Assembly (NCBI GenBank): GCA_963691815.1
Contig: OY829645.1
Coordinates: 18,052,672-18,116,671 of the forward strand
DNA: 64,000 nt
Source of the DNA: Echiichthys vipera
Taxonomy: Eukaryota > Chordata > Actinopteri > Perciformes > Trachinidae
Reading direction: 5' to 3'
Shown here: piece after piece, positions 34,156-46,018 of the stretch
Layout: each line of letters begins with the position of its first letter
Position numbering within the stretch: position 1 is the first letter of the stretch
The notes under the pieces: generated by a model
Told to the model about the DNA's origin: nothing
Databases searched by the model: none
What the model saw: only the letters and a program-made list of their open reading frames with translations
Made by a program: the position numbers and the translations under genes

Positions 34156-36693
34156 AGGAAAACACCAAGTTATTGTGCGGGTATACATAATAATCCTTTC
34201 AATTTGTTTACTTTTGTTCCTCTCACTGGTGTTTTTGAACAGGTCTAGTGAGGTTTGTTCAGTTTCCATGACACCACAGCTGGTAGTCCCCAAACACTGC
34301 TGACAGTATCCACAATGCCATCGAATTGCAAAAGCCAAAGAACGATTCCCTTTTGTTCACTCTCTCAGTATGGCCTTAGTTCTTTCTTTAACTTGTTTCC
34401 TCTGGCAACCTCTTCATTTAATAAAAAAAGATGAAAGACTAGAGAAATTGCTTTTTTAAATGTTTTTATAACTGCAGGGTTTGTTGAAAGACACCATTGT
34501 TTGTAAAAGCAACTTGCAAAGTTATCACAATCTATCAGCTTGCCAGAAAATATAAAGACAAGCAATTGTATAAATCGCAGTTACTTCATAAGAACAAACA
34601 AACGTTTGCTAAATTTATTACAGAGGTTTTGTTTCATTTCACCATCAGTCAAACTACAAAAGCAATCAAGCACACCTTAGTATGTATTCTTCAAAGCTAT
34701 CACATGCAGCTACTGTAGGAGAAGAAAAGAGAAAAAGGGAATGAGATGAACCATGATGGTGAGAATTGGTCACCTCTGCAGTTTTTTTTTACACTTTGTT
34801 GAAACAGGAGTGACTAACTGGTGAGTGTCATTTTTTAGCCGGCGGATTGTGACAGAAGAAGAATTTCTTTCAGGCTTGGCAACTCTAATTAGAAGAGTGG
34901 AGGAGACAAGCTGAGAGAGAACAACACTTAAGCTGGAAGGGTCAAAGGTTTGATCAAATTCACCAATACGAAGTAGTACGGCACATATGACATACTACAT
35001 CACACTGTTATAGGGAGTGCCAAGTTGACAATACAGTATGACCTCAAGGCATCTTGATGTTTGCAGTTCTGGTGCAGCTGTAGAAAATGTAGAGAATATG
35101 AATTTAAAAATAGTATCATAATGATAGAATTAATAAGTGTTGAAACAGTGAAAGTTCAAATACATTTAAAAAATTCATCCTTTTACTCAAATCAAATTTC
35201 AATAATATTGTTTTAATCCTGTGGTTCTCCCTTTGGGATCCAGCCATTATTGAATGTCAATTCACACTTTTAAAAAAGGCCAGAGTTCTACATTATGCTT
35301 CCAGTCTGACACTTGTTCTTCTGTTTATAATGATATCCACACAGCTTATGATGGAGAAAACTATAGTAACAGTTATTCGCTGTCCTCCGTACTGAAGTTG
35401 CGGCAGCTGAGGGTTGCATCGGGTTCTCTCTCATCACAGTGAGTCTTGTACACACATACAGTATGTTGCTGTGCACACACATGTAACCGCATGCAAATAC
35501 GCATCACATTTCCTCATCTACATGGGAAGACAACTGGAAAAGGTTCACATGAATCAACAGGCACGCATAATGCTGAAATTTGAACCTGAGGGACTGTGCT
35601 AAATATGGGGGACGTAATACCTCGCCATATTCGCACCCTACCCCTCACCCCCCACACAACTGCTCGCTAAGCTGGGCCTGCATCCCCGCCTTTCCTTGCT
35701 CTCCAACAAATAGGCCAGTTTACATATATCCAAATCGACAGGCGAGCCAGGAGGAAACAAGACCAATGACCCGCATGGATCCATGCACATGCAAAGACTG
35801 GATTGAATTAGACACTATCAGCCTCTTTATGTCTTTGTACACAGACTTTTCCCCTAATTTAGATTATTTTATAATTTCTTGTTTTGTTGTTTTTGCATAA
35901 GTGTGTTTGTAAATCTACAGTTTGTACTCACTTCTGCTATTGCTGATTTACTTTTGTTCATGAAATATAATGTTTCTTTTTCCTGGACATTTTTTCCCCC
36001 AATTGAATATGTTATATACTGAAGAATTTTATTATATGATCTAATCTTAAATAATCTTATTTATGGTACTAAGCAGGAGTGAGCCAAAGCCAGCCGTTTT
36101 TTCCATTGTCCCTTCTGGTCGAAAATTGTGCCATGGTAAGACTGTATTGTGATCTTGTTAGTGCCAGTTTCCAGGTGAATTTGGCCCACCATTTACCCAT
36201 GGGCCAAGTAGGGCTACCGTAACATGAAGGGGAGTAGACTGTCTCTGGGCAAGGGGATTAGGGCAGCAGCTCATCAGCTCAGCCCATTTTCACTGAAAAA
36301 CCATGGAAAACTAGAATTGTATAATAACCGACAGTATTAAAAATAAATAATAAATTACCAACAGTATTGGTCAAACAAAGTCACACTATCTGGACAGAGG
36401 AATAATAAAACAGCCATTTTTAACATGTGTAAACTGTGTTGATAAGCAGACAAGCATTATCTGGGAAACATTAATTCACATGGTCATGTGGATACAATTA
36501 AAACTTAAAATGATGTTAAATCATGTTAAATATCAGCCAACATCAAAAGTATTTTTTTTAGGCATAATACAAGTCATACATGATTTAGGAGTCACAACTG
36601 TTTACCAGCAATAAATTAAGTTAGTTAGTTAGTAAGGATTGCAATCACTGGAGTCCCACAACTCAAGTGTGTGTTTTCCAAGCAGATTTATTC
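34156..36693. other. Non-coding stretch
   Basis: No gene or element with defined ends is seen. A C-rich patch at 35635-35700 and an AT-rich part at 35900-36060 are the only compositional features. It may be unique intergenic or intronic DNA. Confidence 0.5.
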
Positions 36694-36705
36694 ATTTATT
36701 TTACT

Positions 36706-37016
36706 AGGGCGGTATGGTGGTCCTGGTTTGAATTCCGGGCTGGGGATTCAAATGGAGTTATCATGTTCTCCCTGTGCCTGCATGAGTTCTCTGCGTTCTC
36801 TGGCTGCCTCCCATCCATAGGCATGCACATGTTAGGGTAATTGATTACTCTAAATTGCCTGTAGGTGTGACTGTGAGTGTGAATGGTTGTCTGTCTTTAT
36901 GTGCCCTGCGATAGACTGGCGTACTGTCCAGGGTGTACCCTGCCTCATGCCCAATGCTCCGAAAACACACTTCATCCCAGTTAAGCTGGGATCGGCTCCA
37001 GCCCCCACGATGATGG
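36706..37016 (+). mobile_element. tRNA-derived-type SINE with 12-bp TSD
   Basis: The element begins AGGGCGGTATGGTGG-like sequence and carries a B-box-like GGTTTGAATTCC (36725-36736). A conserved body with CATGTTCTCCCTGTGCCTGC and CTAAATTGCCTGTAGGTGTG follows, and the 3' end is GGGATCGGCTCCAGCCCC and ATGATGG. The 12-bp ATTTATTTTACT flanks both sides (36694-36705, 37017-37028), so the copy was inserted by LINE machinery. The A box is weak. A related tail fragment lies at 22025-22085. I call it a SINE from the B box, tail and TSD; the family name is not assigned. Confidence 0.85.
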
Positions 37017-37028
37017 ATTTATTTTACT

Positions 37029-38640
37029 AAACTCATTGAGGTGAAATTCATTCACCTGAAAACATCTTAACTTTACTTTGTTTTGCTATTTTAACTTACA
37101 GGAGTCTGAGGAAAATGTTATGGTCAGTTTGTAGGCCAATACTTCGGGACTTGCAGCTTAATAGTAGAAAGGCACATGGTTTTGTCTTCCTGGCTTAGGG
37201 CCCAGGGTCATTAACAATGGCTGGCTCAATAGTGAAAACTGTAGGCAAGGGATGTATCATCTTGCTTTGCCTTGTAGCAACTTTTGCAACATGACAGGGG
37301 CCAGTTAGCTTAGCCCTGACCTCTGTCTGGGGCAGGGCTCAACAGTAAGGTTTGGCACGTTGGCAACCAATTCTTGGCCTTTGGTTGCCATCAGTAGCAA
37401 CATACATAACCCCACAACATTCTTTCACCATGCTCATTTTTTCACAACAAGCAAATTAGGTTTTAGGTGAAAAATGAACATAATTCAAAAAGTATCTTCA
37501 ACTTAATTGTGCTGGTACAGTATCTTAAATTTACCTGATCACAGACCATCCAATATATGAAAAACTATGGTAGCCTAAAGCACGCCATCCTTGATGTTTT
37601 TGTATGATAATCTAACAGTGTAGCCCATGGCTATGCTTTGAAGATGATATCTTAATAACTGAAGTTAAACCACAGTGTCTGTGCCACTATCAGTTAGACA
37701 CAGCATCCTGGGCATGTGAGGTAGGTTGATTTGAGAGTCAGTTTATCTTTTTCTTTAATTAGGGGTAGATTTGGGGAGAGACGTTGCAGGTTCATTACAA
37801 TCACATTCATTAAGATGCACAAATGTATTATAATTCATGTTCAGTGCTGTTATCTGCACGTATATACAGTAATTAATTGTGTTTTATATTTGACTTTATG
37901 ACCAGTCTACAGGAGTTTTTACCCAGGCTTGCAACTCCAGACACTGGTTGCAGTCAATCTGCCATTAATGTTTGTGCTTTGTCACTGTGGTAATTGGCAA
38001 ATACATCCAGCACACAAACCCCTATCTAATTAGGAGAGCTACCCACCGCTTGCAGAGACATCTGAGAGAATCTAGTATGATTCTGTACTCCCTACAGCTG
38101 AGAAAAATCATTAAAACCTATTAATTCAAAATATAAAAACGAGTTGCCTTTATGACATTAATGATCATAAGGTCAGAGCAGAGGATTCATTCAAATGTAT
38201 TGTTTGGGGTCCCCTGTGTTTTTCTTTGTTGTCTATACTGTCTTGTGGGCTGTTTTTATCAAGCCTCCACCACAGCGACTTCCTGAGTGTAAAAAACTGC
38301 AGTTCTCCGAGTGTCCACTAGGGGCATGTTTCATAATAGAGCGGTTTCTCGTTGCTAAGCATGCATTGCTAAGCATTTCATACCTTATACATAATAATAA
38401 TACACCCGTTCAACAGGCATAAGTTAAACATGTCAAGTTATAACCAAGCCGTTTGGTGTGTGCAGCGGCTCACTTCACTATCAGAATTAATCGTGCATCA
38501 AAAATAATAGTGCCATTAAAGTTTGATTGTACTTATAAAGTCATATGCCCCACAGTGCAGTCTCTCATCCACTGCAGCTGTTTTACACACACAATATGCT
38601 ATTCTGCAAATAGCGAAATATTGAAATAAGGTAAAAGCAG
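37029..38640. other. Non-coding stretch with repeat fragment
   Basis: No gene is seen. At 38287-38324 lies a fragment (AAAAAACTGCAGTTCTCCG, then AGTGTCCACTAGGGG) shared with 10399-10436. The right end abuts the truncated 3' side of the Gypsy element. Confidence 0.5.
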
Positions 38641-38670
38641 AGGGAGAGCAGAGGGCTGATGAGAACAGGC

Positions 38671-41660
38671 TTAATGCGGGAAACGTGTGGGATGGACCCG
38701 GAGAGTGCGGGGCAGCTTGAGGCAGACGGCCACAGGGTTTATCACTCTCTCAATGACAAAAGGGCCGACAAACTTAGGGGACAGCTTCTTAATGTCAGTC
38801 TTGAGTGGCAGATCCTTGGAGCTCAGCCATACCTTATCTCCTATGCTGTATGTAGGGGCAGGAGCACGTCTACGGTTGGAGTGGAGCTGGTACCGCTCTG
38901 AGGCTTTAAGCAGGGTCTTGCGGGCACGGAGCCAAGTGCGGTGGCACCGCCTGATGTAGGCTTGAACTGAAGGTACAGCAACATCTCTCTCCTGTGAGGG
39001 GCATAGGGGAGGCTGATAACCATAAAGACACTGAAACGGGGACAAACCTGTGGCAGAGGTAGGCAAGGTGTTGTGGGCGTATTCGACCCAGGGAAGTTGA
39101 GTAGCCCAGGTGGTGGGGTTTGAGGAGACCAGGCAACGGAGGGAACTCTCCATCTTTTGGTTGGCCCGCTCCGCCTGGCCGTTGGACTGGGGATGAAAAC
39201 CAGAAGTTAAACTGACCGAGGCCCCGATAGCAACGCAGAATGCTTTCCATACGGAGGACACGAACTGGGGGCCCCTGTCAGACACCAAGTCACAGGGCAG
39301 ACCGTGGACACAAAAAATCTCCCTGACCAGAATATCAGCCATCTCCTTGGCAGAAGGGAGTTTGGGCAGGGGTAGAAACCTAGCAAACTTACTGAATCGG
39401 TCGACTACAGTGAGAACCACCGTCTTACCCTCAGATGGTGGCAGGCCAGTTACAAAGTCTAGAGCAATATGGGACCACGGACGCCGAGGAATGGGCAGGG
39501 GGTGAAGTTGTCCAGCGGATCGAAGATTGAAGCCCTTGTTCTGAGCGCAGACGTGACAAGCAGAGACGTAGGACTTGGTGTCAGCCTCCACCGATGGCCA
39601 CTAAAACCTTCTGCGGAGGAAGGCTAGGGTGCGAGCAATTCCTGGGTGGCAGGTCAACCTGGAAGCGTGAGCCCACGACAACACAGAGGGTCGGACAGAC
39701 TGGGGCACAAACAGATGGTCAGGAGGGCCGTTACCTGGATCGGGCTGGGTCACAAGTGCCTCTCTGACCTCCTTCTCGATGTCCCAGGGGATGGCACCAA
39801 CAACACAGGAACGAGGAACAATGGTATCAGCCACCTCGTCCAAATCCGCCTCCTTGCAGAACACTCGGGATAAGGCGTCTGGTTTGGTGTTCTGGCATCC
39901 AGGCCTGTAGGTCAGAGAGAACTTAAAGCGACCGAAAAACAAAGCCCACCTGGCCTGGCGAGGGTTGAGTCGTCTGGCAGTCTGGATATACTCCAGGTTC
40001 TTATGATCTGTCCAAACCAAGAACGGATGTTCAGCCCCCTCCAACCAATGGCGCCACTCCTCCAAGGCCATCTTCACCGCCAGCAACTCCCTGTTACCTA
40101 CATCATAATTCCTCTCTGAAGGAGACAGATGACGAGAAAAGTAGGCACATGGATGCAATTTGCCGTCCTTAGGGGAGCGCTGAGAGAGAACCGCTCCAAC
40201 CCCGATGTTGGAGGCATCCACCTCAACCACGAACTGAGAGGTGGGATCAGGCTGGGTGAGGATGGGGGCAGAGGTGAACAGGTCCTTAAGCCCCTGGAAC
40301 GCGCTCTCCGCCTCAGTGGACCAGGAATAGGGTCTGTTAACAGAGGTGAGTGAAGTCAAGGGTTCAGCAATACGACTGTAATTCCGAATGAACCTCCTAT
40401 AAAAATTAACAAATCCCAGAAACCTCTGTAGCTGCTTCCTGGACTCAGGGCGAGGCCACTCCTGGACGGCTTGGACCTTAGCAGAGTCCATCTTAACCTG
40501 TCCGTGTGAGACTACGTACCCGAGGAATGAGACAGTGGAGGCATGAAACTCACACTTCTCGGCCTTGGCGTAAAGGCGATTCTCCAGGAGTCTCTGCAAC
40601 ACTTGCCGGACATGCTGGACATGTTCAATGGGGTCTTTGGAAAAAATAAGAATATCATCCAGGTACACAAAAACAAAACGACCCAACATATCTCTAAGGA
40701 CATCATTAACTAGGCACTGAAAAACAGCTGAAGCATTCGTAAGCCCGAAAGGCATGACCAGGTACTCAAAATGTCCTAATGGCGTATTGAAAGCAGTCTT
40801 CCACTCATCCCCTTGTCTGATACGCACCAGGTGGTAGGCATTGCGCAGGTCCAATTTAGTGAAGACTGTCGCCCCCTGGAGGGAATCAAAGGCGGCAGAC
40901 ATCAGACGTAGAGGGTACTTGTTCTTAACAGTTATGTTGTTGAGGCCCCGGAAGTCAATGCACGGTCTTAGGCTCTTATCCTTCTTGCTCACAAAAAAGA
41001 AACCCGCCCCTAGTGGCGAGGAGGAAGGCCTGATGATGCCAGCTGCCAAGGAGTCCCTAATGTACGTCTCCATAGCCTCTCTCTCAGGTTTGGAGATGTT
41101 ATACAGGCGGCCTCCAGGCAACGTGGCACCAGGTAACAGGTCGATACTGCAGTCATATGGGCGATGGGGGGGTAGGGACAAGGCCTGAAGCTTGTTAAAC
41201 ACATCCTTGAGATCGTGATAGACAGGGGGCACATGATTAAGGTCTGGGGCGTCAGGGCTAGAGCTAGGGCTAGTGATGGGCTGGGGCTGAGCTGATCTAA
41301 GGCAATTTGCATGGCAGAACACACTCCAGTTCAGGATTTTGGCTGCAAACCAGTCTATATGGGGATTGTGTTTGGTTAGCCAAGTGTAACCGAGGATAAC
41401 AGGCATGTAAGGTGAGTCCAAAACAAAAAAGCTAATGTCCTCAATATGATTACCAGAGAGCTGGAGACGGACTGGGCAGGTCTTGATCTTCACTCTGGCC
41501 AGGAGTCTGCCATCCAGGGTCTTAGCCTCCAAGGGAACCTCCAGAGGCACCGTGGAGAGGCCGAGCTGTTTGACAACAATAGAATCCAGAAAACTTTCAT
41601 CTGCCCCTGAATCAATCAAAGCCTGCAGTGTAATGGACTGACCTTTATGGGAGAGGGTAA
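38671..41660 (-). pseudogene. Gypsy pol: protease, RT, RNase H, integrase
   Basis: One frame holds the protease (IDSGADESFLDS), the RT with RPCIDFRGLNNITVKNKYPL, VMPFGLTNASAVFQ and catalytic FVYLDDILIFS, the RNase H with VEVDASNIGVGAVLSQ and VWTDHKNLEYI, and the integrase. The integrase has the His-His-Cys-Cys finger ending CHVCAQNK, the core Asp in ALDFVTG, the second in VSDRGPQF and the Glu in NGQAERANQ. A single TAG at about 39601-39603 replaces a codon in the integrase finger. The C-terminus ends early (HPTRFPH), before a chromodomain. Pol is otherwise open for nearly 1,000 codons, so the copy is young or recently lost function. Confidence 0.92.
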
Positions 41661-41729
41661 TGTGAAGTGGGGTTCGCTGATGGGAAGCTTGGGAAACAGA
41701 GGCACGACTCGCTAGGACGCTTCCTCCTA

Positions 41730-42230
41730 CTAGCGAGCCTGCCCGTTTGACTGCCGCTGGGAGCAGGTGGCAGTGTAGTGACCGGGCTGGCCGCAGTAGA
41801 GACAGCTGTTAGTTCTTCTGCGTCGCTGACGCTCCTCCTCATCCAACTGGTAACGACCCAGCTGCATGGGCTCGGCAGCCGGGGAACTCTCCCTCCTGGA
41901 GACGAACTGGAGCAGGGTTGGGGGTGTGGGGCTTACCGAACCAGCAGAGCGGGGAGCCCGGGAGCGTTCGTAGCCTCCAACCTGGCGTCTTTCTCTCCGG
42001 CGTTCCCGGCAGCGGTTGTCAATGAGGATAGCGAGTGGGATCAAATCGTCCGAACTGGAACTCTCTGGGTAAGAGATGAGCTCATCCTTCAAAAGGTCAG
42101 TCAAACCATTAGAAAAAACAGCAGAAAGTGCATCATCATTCCACCCGCTCTCCACTGCTAAAGTGCGGAACTCGATGGCGTATTCGGCCACACTCCAGAG
42201 AGTGGCTGGCTCACAGGCGGCGGGGCTAAG
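41730..42230 (-). pseudogene. Gypsy gag, C-terminal half with zinc knuckle
   Basis: The preserved part has VAEYAIEFRTLAVESGWN and NDDALSAVFSNGLTDLLKDE, the capsid C-terminal region. An arginine-rich stretch and a CCHC knuckle CLYCGQPGHYTATC near the end follow. The open frame continues upstream to 42419, but that part is LTR/leader sequence read through a deletion, not gag. The capsid N-terminal half is missing. Gag and pol are in different frames (42419 and 41619 differ), so a frameshift or separate start would be needed. Confidence 0.82.
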
Positions 42231-42299
42231 CGGACTGGGCTCTCGGGCTGACTTCCTGGAATGATTCCTGAGGCAAAGAGACACGGTTAGTTGCAGATA

Positions 42300-42598
42300 C
42301 GGATTCCAAGAGGCCAGCTCCAGCAGGCTGAGGCAGACAGACAAGCAACAGTAGCAATGACAAAAAGTGGCTGGAAAATGCGGTAGCATACACAATACTT
42401 CCGGCGATCCGGCGTTCACTGCATGTGTGGCTGCTCCTTAAGTACTGCAGGGGATTGATGAGGAGCAGGTGTGTGGGTGACCTCAGCCAGGTGTGTGAGC
42501 AGCCAAAGAAGGACACGCCCCCGAGCACTGTCAGGAAAGTGACACCACAAGACATAACAAAACACCCAAACAGACCTCATGGCCGGGGATTCGTGACA
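42300..42598 (-). repeat. Gypsy 5' LTR (partial)
   Basis: Minus-strand sequence starts TGTCACGAATCCCCGGCC and carries a TATA-like CAGTACTTAAGGAGC around 42440-42455. It runs into gag through a deletion, so the LTR's 3' boundary and primer-binding site cannot be fixed. No second LTR lies in the window. Confidence 0.65.
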
Positions 42599-43343
42599 TC
42601 CCTAACTAGTAGCATACATTTGTATAGCTGTTACCTATGTTGGAATTACACTGTTCGTGTCTCCTGTGGTAGTTGAATCCTCATCTTCATCAAAGAACAA
42701 ACTTTTGGGTTTCCCGGGTCACTTGGGATTTTTTGGTGTGTCTACCTTTAAAAGTTCTCTCACAGCAGATTTCTGTATGGACTCTTTTTCTACATGAGTG
42801 CTGGGGGATATCCTTTTTTTAATGTCAAAAAGATGAAAAATAACATAATTTAAATCTATAAAACATTTCTAACCTTCAGGGCTAAGAGAATAATTTTGAA
42901 AATAACTGTCTTCAAAAAGTAACTTAGCTCTGTAAATCCAGGTAATTTAACATTAATGCCGGCTAACGTTACCTTCAGCTAACCTTAGTGGGACATTATT
43001 TCAAAATATATCCCTGACAAATGTATCACCCTGAGTGCATATTTTTTAACTTTTTAGCATGCTGGCCTAAGAGTTCTCTAATTTAAGTTATGGGCACTGA
43101 TAGAATAAAATGAATGGCTGAACTTAACCTTACCTTCTAACCGTAGCACCTCTCAACTTGCCATCCATCGACAGGCTTCTTGGTGTTAGCCATGAGACAT
43201 TCCACAAGATATGTACTGGAAGTATCTTCAGGGTCAAAGTATTTTATCCAGTTAGTTGGTACGATGCTAGAGGAATCTTTGTCTGGTACCTTAGTCCAGG
43301 ACACAAGGACATACCGATATTTAGACATTGTGTTTGAATTCAA
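42599..43343 (-). pseudogene. Small gene divergent from CMC transposase (probable accessory gene)
   Basis: A first exon (43137-43343) reads MSKYRYVLVSWTKVPDKDSS and IVPTNWIKYFDPEDTSSTYL, and ends near a GTAAGG donor at about 43133. A candidate second exon (about 42600-42801) follows an acceptor-like CCCCCAG and encodes VEKESIQKSAVRELLKVDTP with a stop inside. The Gypsy LTR begins exactly where this exon stops. The protein resembles short N-terminal domains seen in fish genes that accompany CMC/EnSpm transposases, but I do not recognise it with certainty. A host gene cannot be excluded. Confidence 0.45.
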
Positions 43344-43637
43344 ACTGCTTGAAAGTTAGCTAACTGTTGAAGCCAAGCTATTTTAGCGCTCTTTTTTCCC
43401 GAGATTAGTGTACCACTTAGTCCCGCCCTAGCGTGTTTTGTGATTGGCTACCACAACTGTGCTGTTATTGGCTAGTACTCGGGCATTCAAAACCATCTGG
43501 TTTTACGGACGAATCACAACCCACTTGAGGTCGTGTTCATAGCTAGGCGCAATATCTCAGGGGGAAATGGGCTGATTGAAAAGGAAATATATTCTCTCTG
43601 GTTGTGATAAAACGGAGATTCCAGCAAGAACAAAATT
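43344..43637. promoter_or_regulatory. Probable bidirectional promoter of the CMC gene pair
   Basis: The gap between the divergent start codons contains two identical ATTGGCTA motifs, 24 bp apart (43443-43450, 43467-43474). These are inverted CCAAT boxes as bound by NF-Y. A short first exon ATGGAAGAAAAG|GTTAGT may start at 43638 on plus. There is no TATA box. Promoter function is inferred. Confidence 0.45.
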
Positions 43638-45768
43638 ATGGAAGAAAAGGTTAGTGTTTTGCTTCATCCTAGTGGACTACCATTATCTCAGTTATGATTC
43701 TGAATTATAGTTATGTTACAACTGGTAACTTTTGCTAGGAGTGGATGCTATCTTAGCTTACATTAACTCACCACCACCTGATGCTTGCCTCATTAAACTG
43801 GTTTTAAGACAGGGATGACAAAGGGATAGTTTAATTTTTTTTGAAGGGGGTAATTGTATGTGGTAACCTTGGTCAGTTCATTTATTATTTTATGAATTCA
43901 TGCACATTCAGTTAATGCAGCGACGACCTAGTCTCACCCTAGCAACAGCCCATTCAACTCAAACTTGACCTTGCAAATTCTCAGGTTAAGTCAGTAAGTG
44001 TAGCTTGATTTGACTGACTTTGTAAACATCAATTCCATGAAGTAAATTCCAGACGTAGCTGCTAAATTCGTATAGAGCCACCACACACTGTAGTAGTTAT
44101 TATCATAGGTTATTATGAACAGACAAGCTTATAGAGGTAAACATTAAAATCTTTTGGTGTTTGAAACATACACATTTATTATAACTCAGCTATTTCTTCT
44201 TACCATTTGCATCCTTAATAATGACAGGAAGGCACTGACAGAAGCCAACAACATTGAGATTCATCAGTCAATCCAGGATCTGGTGAGTCATGAACTTTAT
44301 AATACATAAATATCAAGTATCAATATTACACCTTTTGGAAGCTATTGGATGGTGTGTGTGATCTTGCATATTCACTTTGCAATATTCCTAGACAGTATTA
44401 GTAGGTGTTGGAGATTGCAAAACTGTGGTGTACTCAAGATAAGATATTTTTAAATTTCATCTCTTTGTGTAAATTTTTGTGGACAAGCTTGAATTAACCT
44501 CAGTTTTAACTTTAACCTAGACTTAAAGAATACAGGAACAGTCAACACGTAGCTTGTTTCAGGAGAAGAAGTCTCTGTAGGTACCAGTTATAATGCTTAT
44601 TTATTATGAATGCATGCTTCAGTAAAAGTGGAGCATTAGCCCTGTTCTGGTGTAAATGTGTGTGATGAAGTGAAGCTGCTTGACTAAGACTTGATATTTG
44701 TTCTCACAAAACATAATTTAATGGTTTATGATAATTCTGACCATGACTTTGAAAACTTCTCTGGAGATTATCATGATGCTCAACTTACCAGTGTAAGTAT
44801 AACAATAAGTATTTAAATTGGGTTAGTTTCATACGTAGATACTATATGTAAGTCGAAGTATTATTTCAGCACAATGAGTTTTACAAATAAGATGTTCAGT
44901 TTTGTCACACAATATAACTTTGATCAGGTAAGATTGATCATGTAAGCAAGTTCAGCCATTTACTGAATCATTTAATTTTCGGGGAACAGTTCTATAAAAA
45001 GTGAAAGTGTTGTCGTCATCTTTTCACCCTCTTGCCACTTCAACCATGTGTTTCAACGCACAATCGCTTTGTCCATAAAACACACAGATGGTAGCTAACT
45101 CAACAAACTTACACTGTGTCCTAACTAACAGCACACGAAGCAAGTGTCTGCGACAAATTCCCTTTGACTACATTGTTTCCTATTGGAATGTCCAAACTGG
45201 CCAAGTGCTACTGCACTATGTGTTTGGCAGCTTTCGTGAGATAGCGGCCTCTGTGACGCTGAAACAATTACTCGAGTAACTCGGGTTGCTTGATTGAAAA
45301 ATCTGCCTCGATGATTCGTTTAAATCGTTAATTTATTTTTAAATCTGGCACGTTATGCGTCCTGTTCAGCGCAGGGATCATTGTTCCACATGGACCGTTT
45401 TTGCGGAAGCACACCACTACATCTGGAAAAGGCAGATAATAAGTTTGGGATCATTTCACTTTTAAAAAGAAGCCAAAAAGGTGCGATGTGTCCGCTGCAA
45501 ACAACACAACATCAATGATTCAGCATCTGAGCTGAAAGCAGCCTGTTTTTAATGCCACTTCACCGAGAACTGCTGTTTCGGTTTAAGGAGGGTGGTTGCC
45601 ATAGTTACGGAGAAACAGGAAGATAATGCGTAAGGTTAGCTGTCCTTGTGAATGCCTAAATGCCTGTTTAGTTTTTCATGAATGTTAAACATAACGTCAC
45701 CTACCTGATCAATCTTTATAGTTTTGTTTGAGTGAAGGTGTCAGTGGCGTTTTGTATGTTGCTTGTTG

Positions 45769-46018
45769 CACCAACGACTGCCACTCTAACGACGGTCGTT
45801 GGCACTTGGAGCACAAAGGTTTCCAGTGACATCATCGGCCTTGTGAGAGGTTAAATACCTGGATCTCCACACCAGTTAGTTGGACCAGTCCCAGTCTGGT
45901 CAGATGCATACATGAACTGATGAAGCCTCTTGGATGAGAGGTGAAACGTCAAATAACCAAGTAGACAAATAGACAAATAACCAAGTCCAGTTGCTTTTGA
46001 CTGAAATTGCTTTGGGGA
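45769..46018 (+). mobile_element. Penelope-like fragment with 14-bp TSD
   Basis: A 250-bp block lies between two perfect copies of TATGTTGCTTGTTG (45755-45768 and 46019-46032). Inside is GAACTGATGAAGCCTCTTGG and GATGAGAGGTGAAACGTC, then AACCAAGTCCAGTTGC. This is the terminal repeat phrase of Penelope-like elements in fish. The long TSD and 5' truncation fit this class. No reverse transcriptase or GIY-YIG coding sequence is present. Confidence 0.8.
45914..45955 (+). ncRNA. Hammerhead-ribozyme-like motif (degenerate)
   Basis: The core boxes CTGATGA (45917-45923) and GAAA (45943-45946) flank a stem II in which 45926-45930 pairs with 45937-45941 (CCTCT/AGAGG) around a TGGATG loop. ACGTC follows, giving a two-base stem III and the expected cleavage C at 45950. 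Such minimal type-I hammerheads are known in Penelope-like elements and are thought to work as dimers. Stem I is poor here because the bases after GTC (AAATAACC) do not pair with those before CTGATGA (ATGAA). I see the motif; activity is doubtful. Confidence 0.6.

Larger units (their letters stand above)
38640..42598 (-). mobile_element. Ty3/Gypsy LTR retrotransposon (sushi-type), one LTR, deleted gag
   Basis: On the minus strand the order is 5' LTR (TGTCACGAATCCCC at 42598), gag remnant, protease, RT, RNase H and integrase, which is the Ty3/Gypsy order. The capsid-like segment with DDLIPLAILIDNRCRERR and a single zinc knuckle resembles the sushi-ichi group from which vertebrate RTL/PEG10-like genes derive. 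The gag N-terminus and probably part of the leader are deleted, and the element stops after the integrase, with no chromodomain and no 3' LTR. It is inserted in the minus-strand gene of the CMC transposon. Confidence 0.9.

Noticed and set aside
36706..37016. Functional tRNA gene
   Set aside because: The B-box-like motif is part of a SINE head; no cloverleaf or anticodon arm can be drawn.
41730..42419. Complete gag gene
   Set aside because: Only the part below about 42230 matches gag; the upstream portion is LTR/leader sequence brought into frame by deletion.
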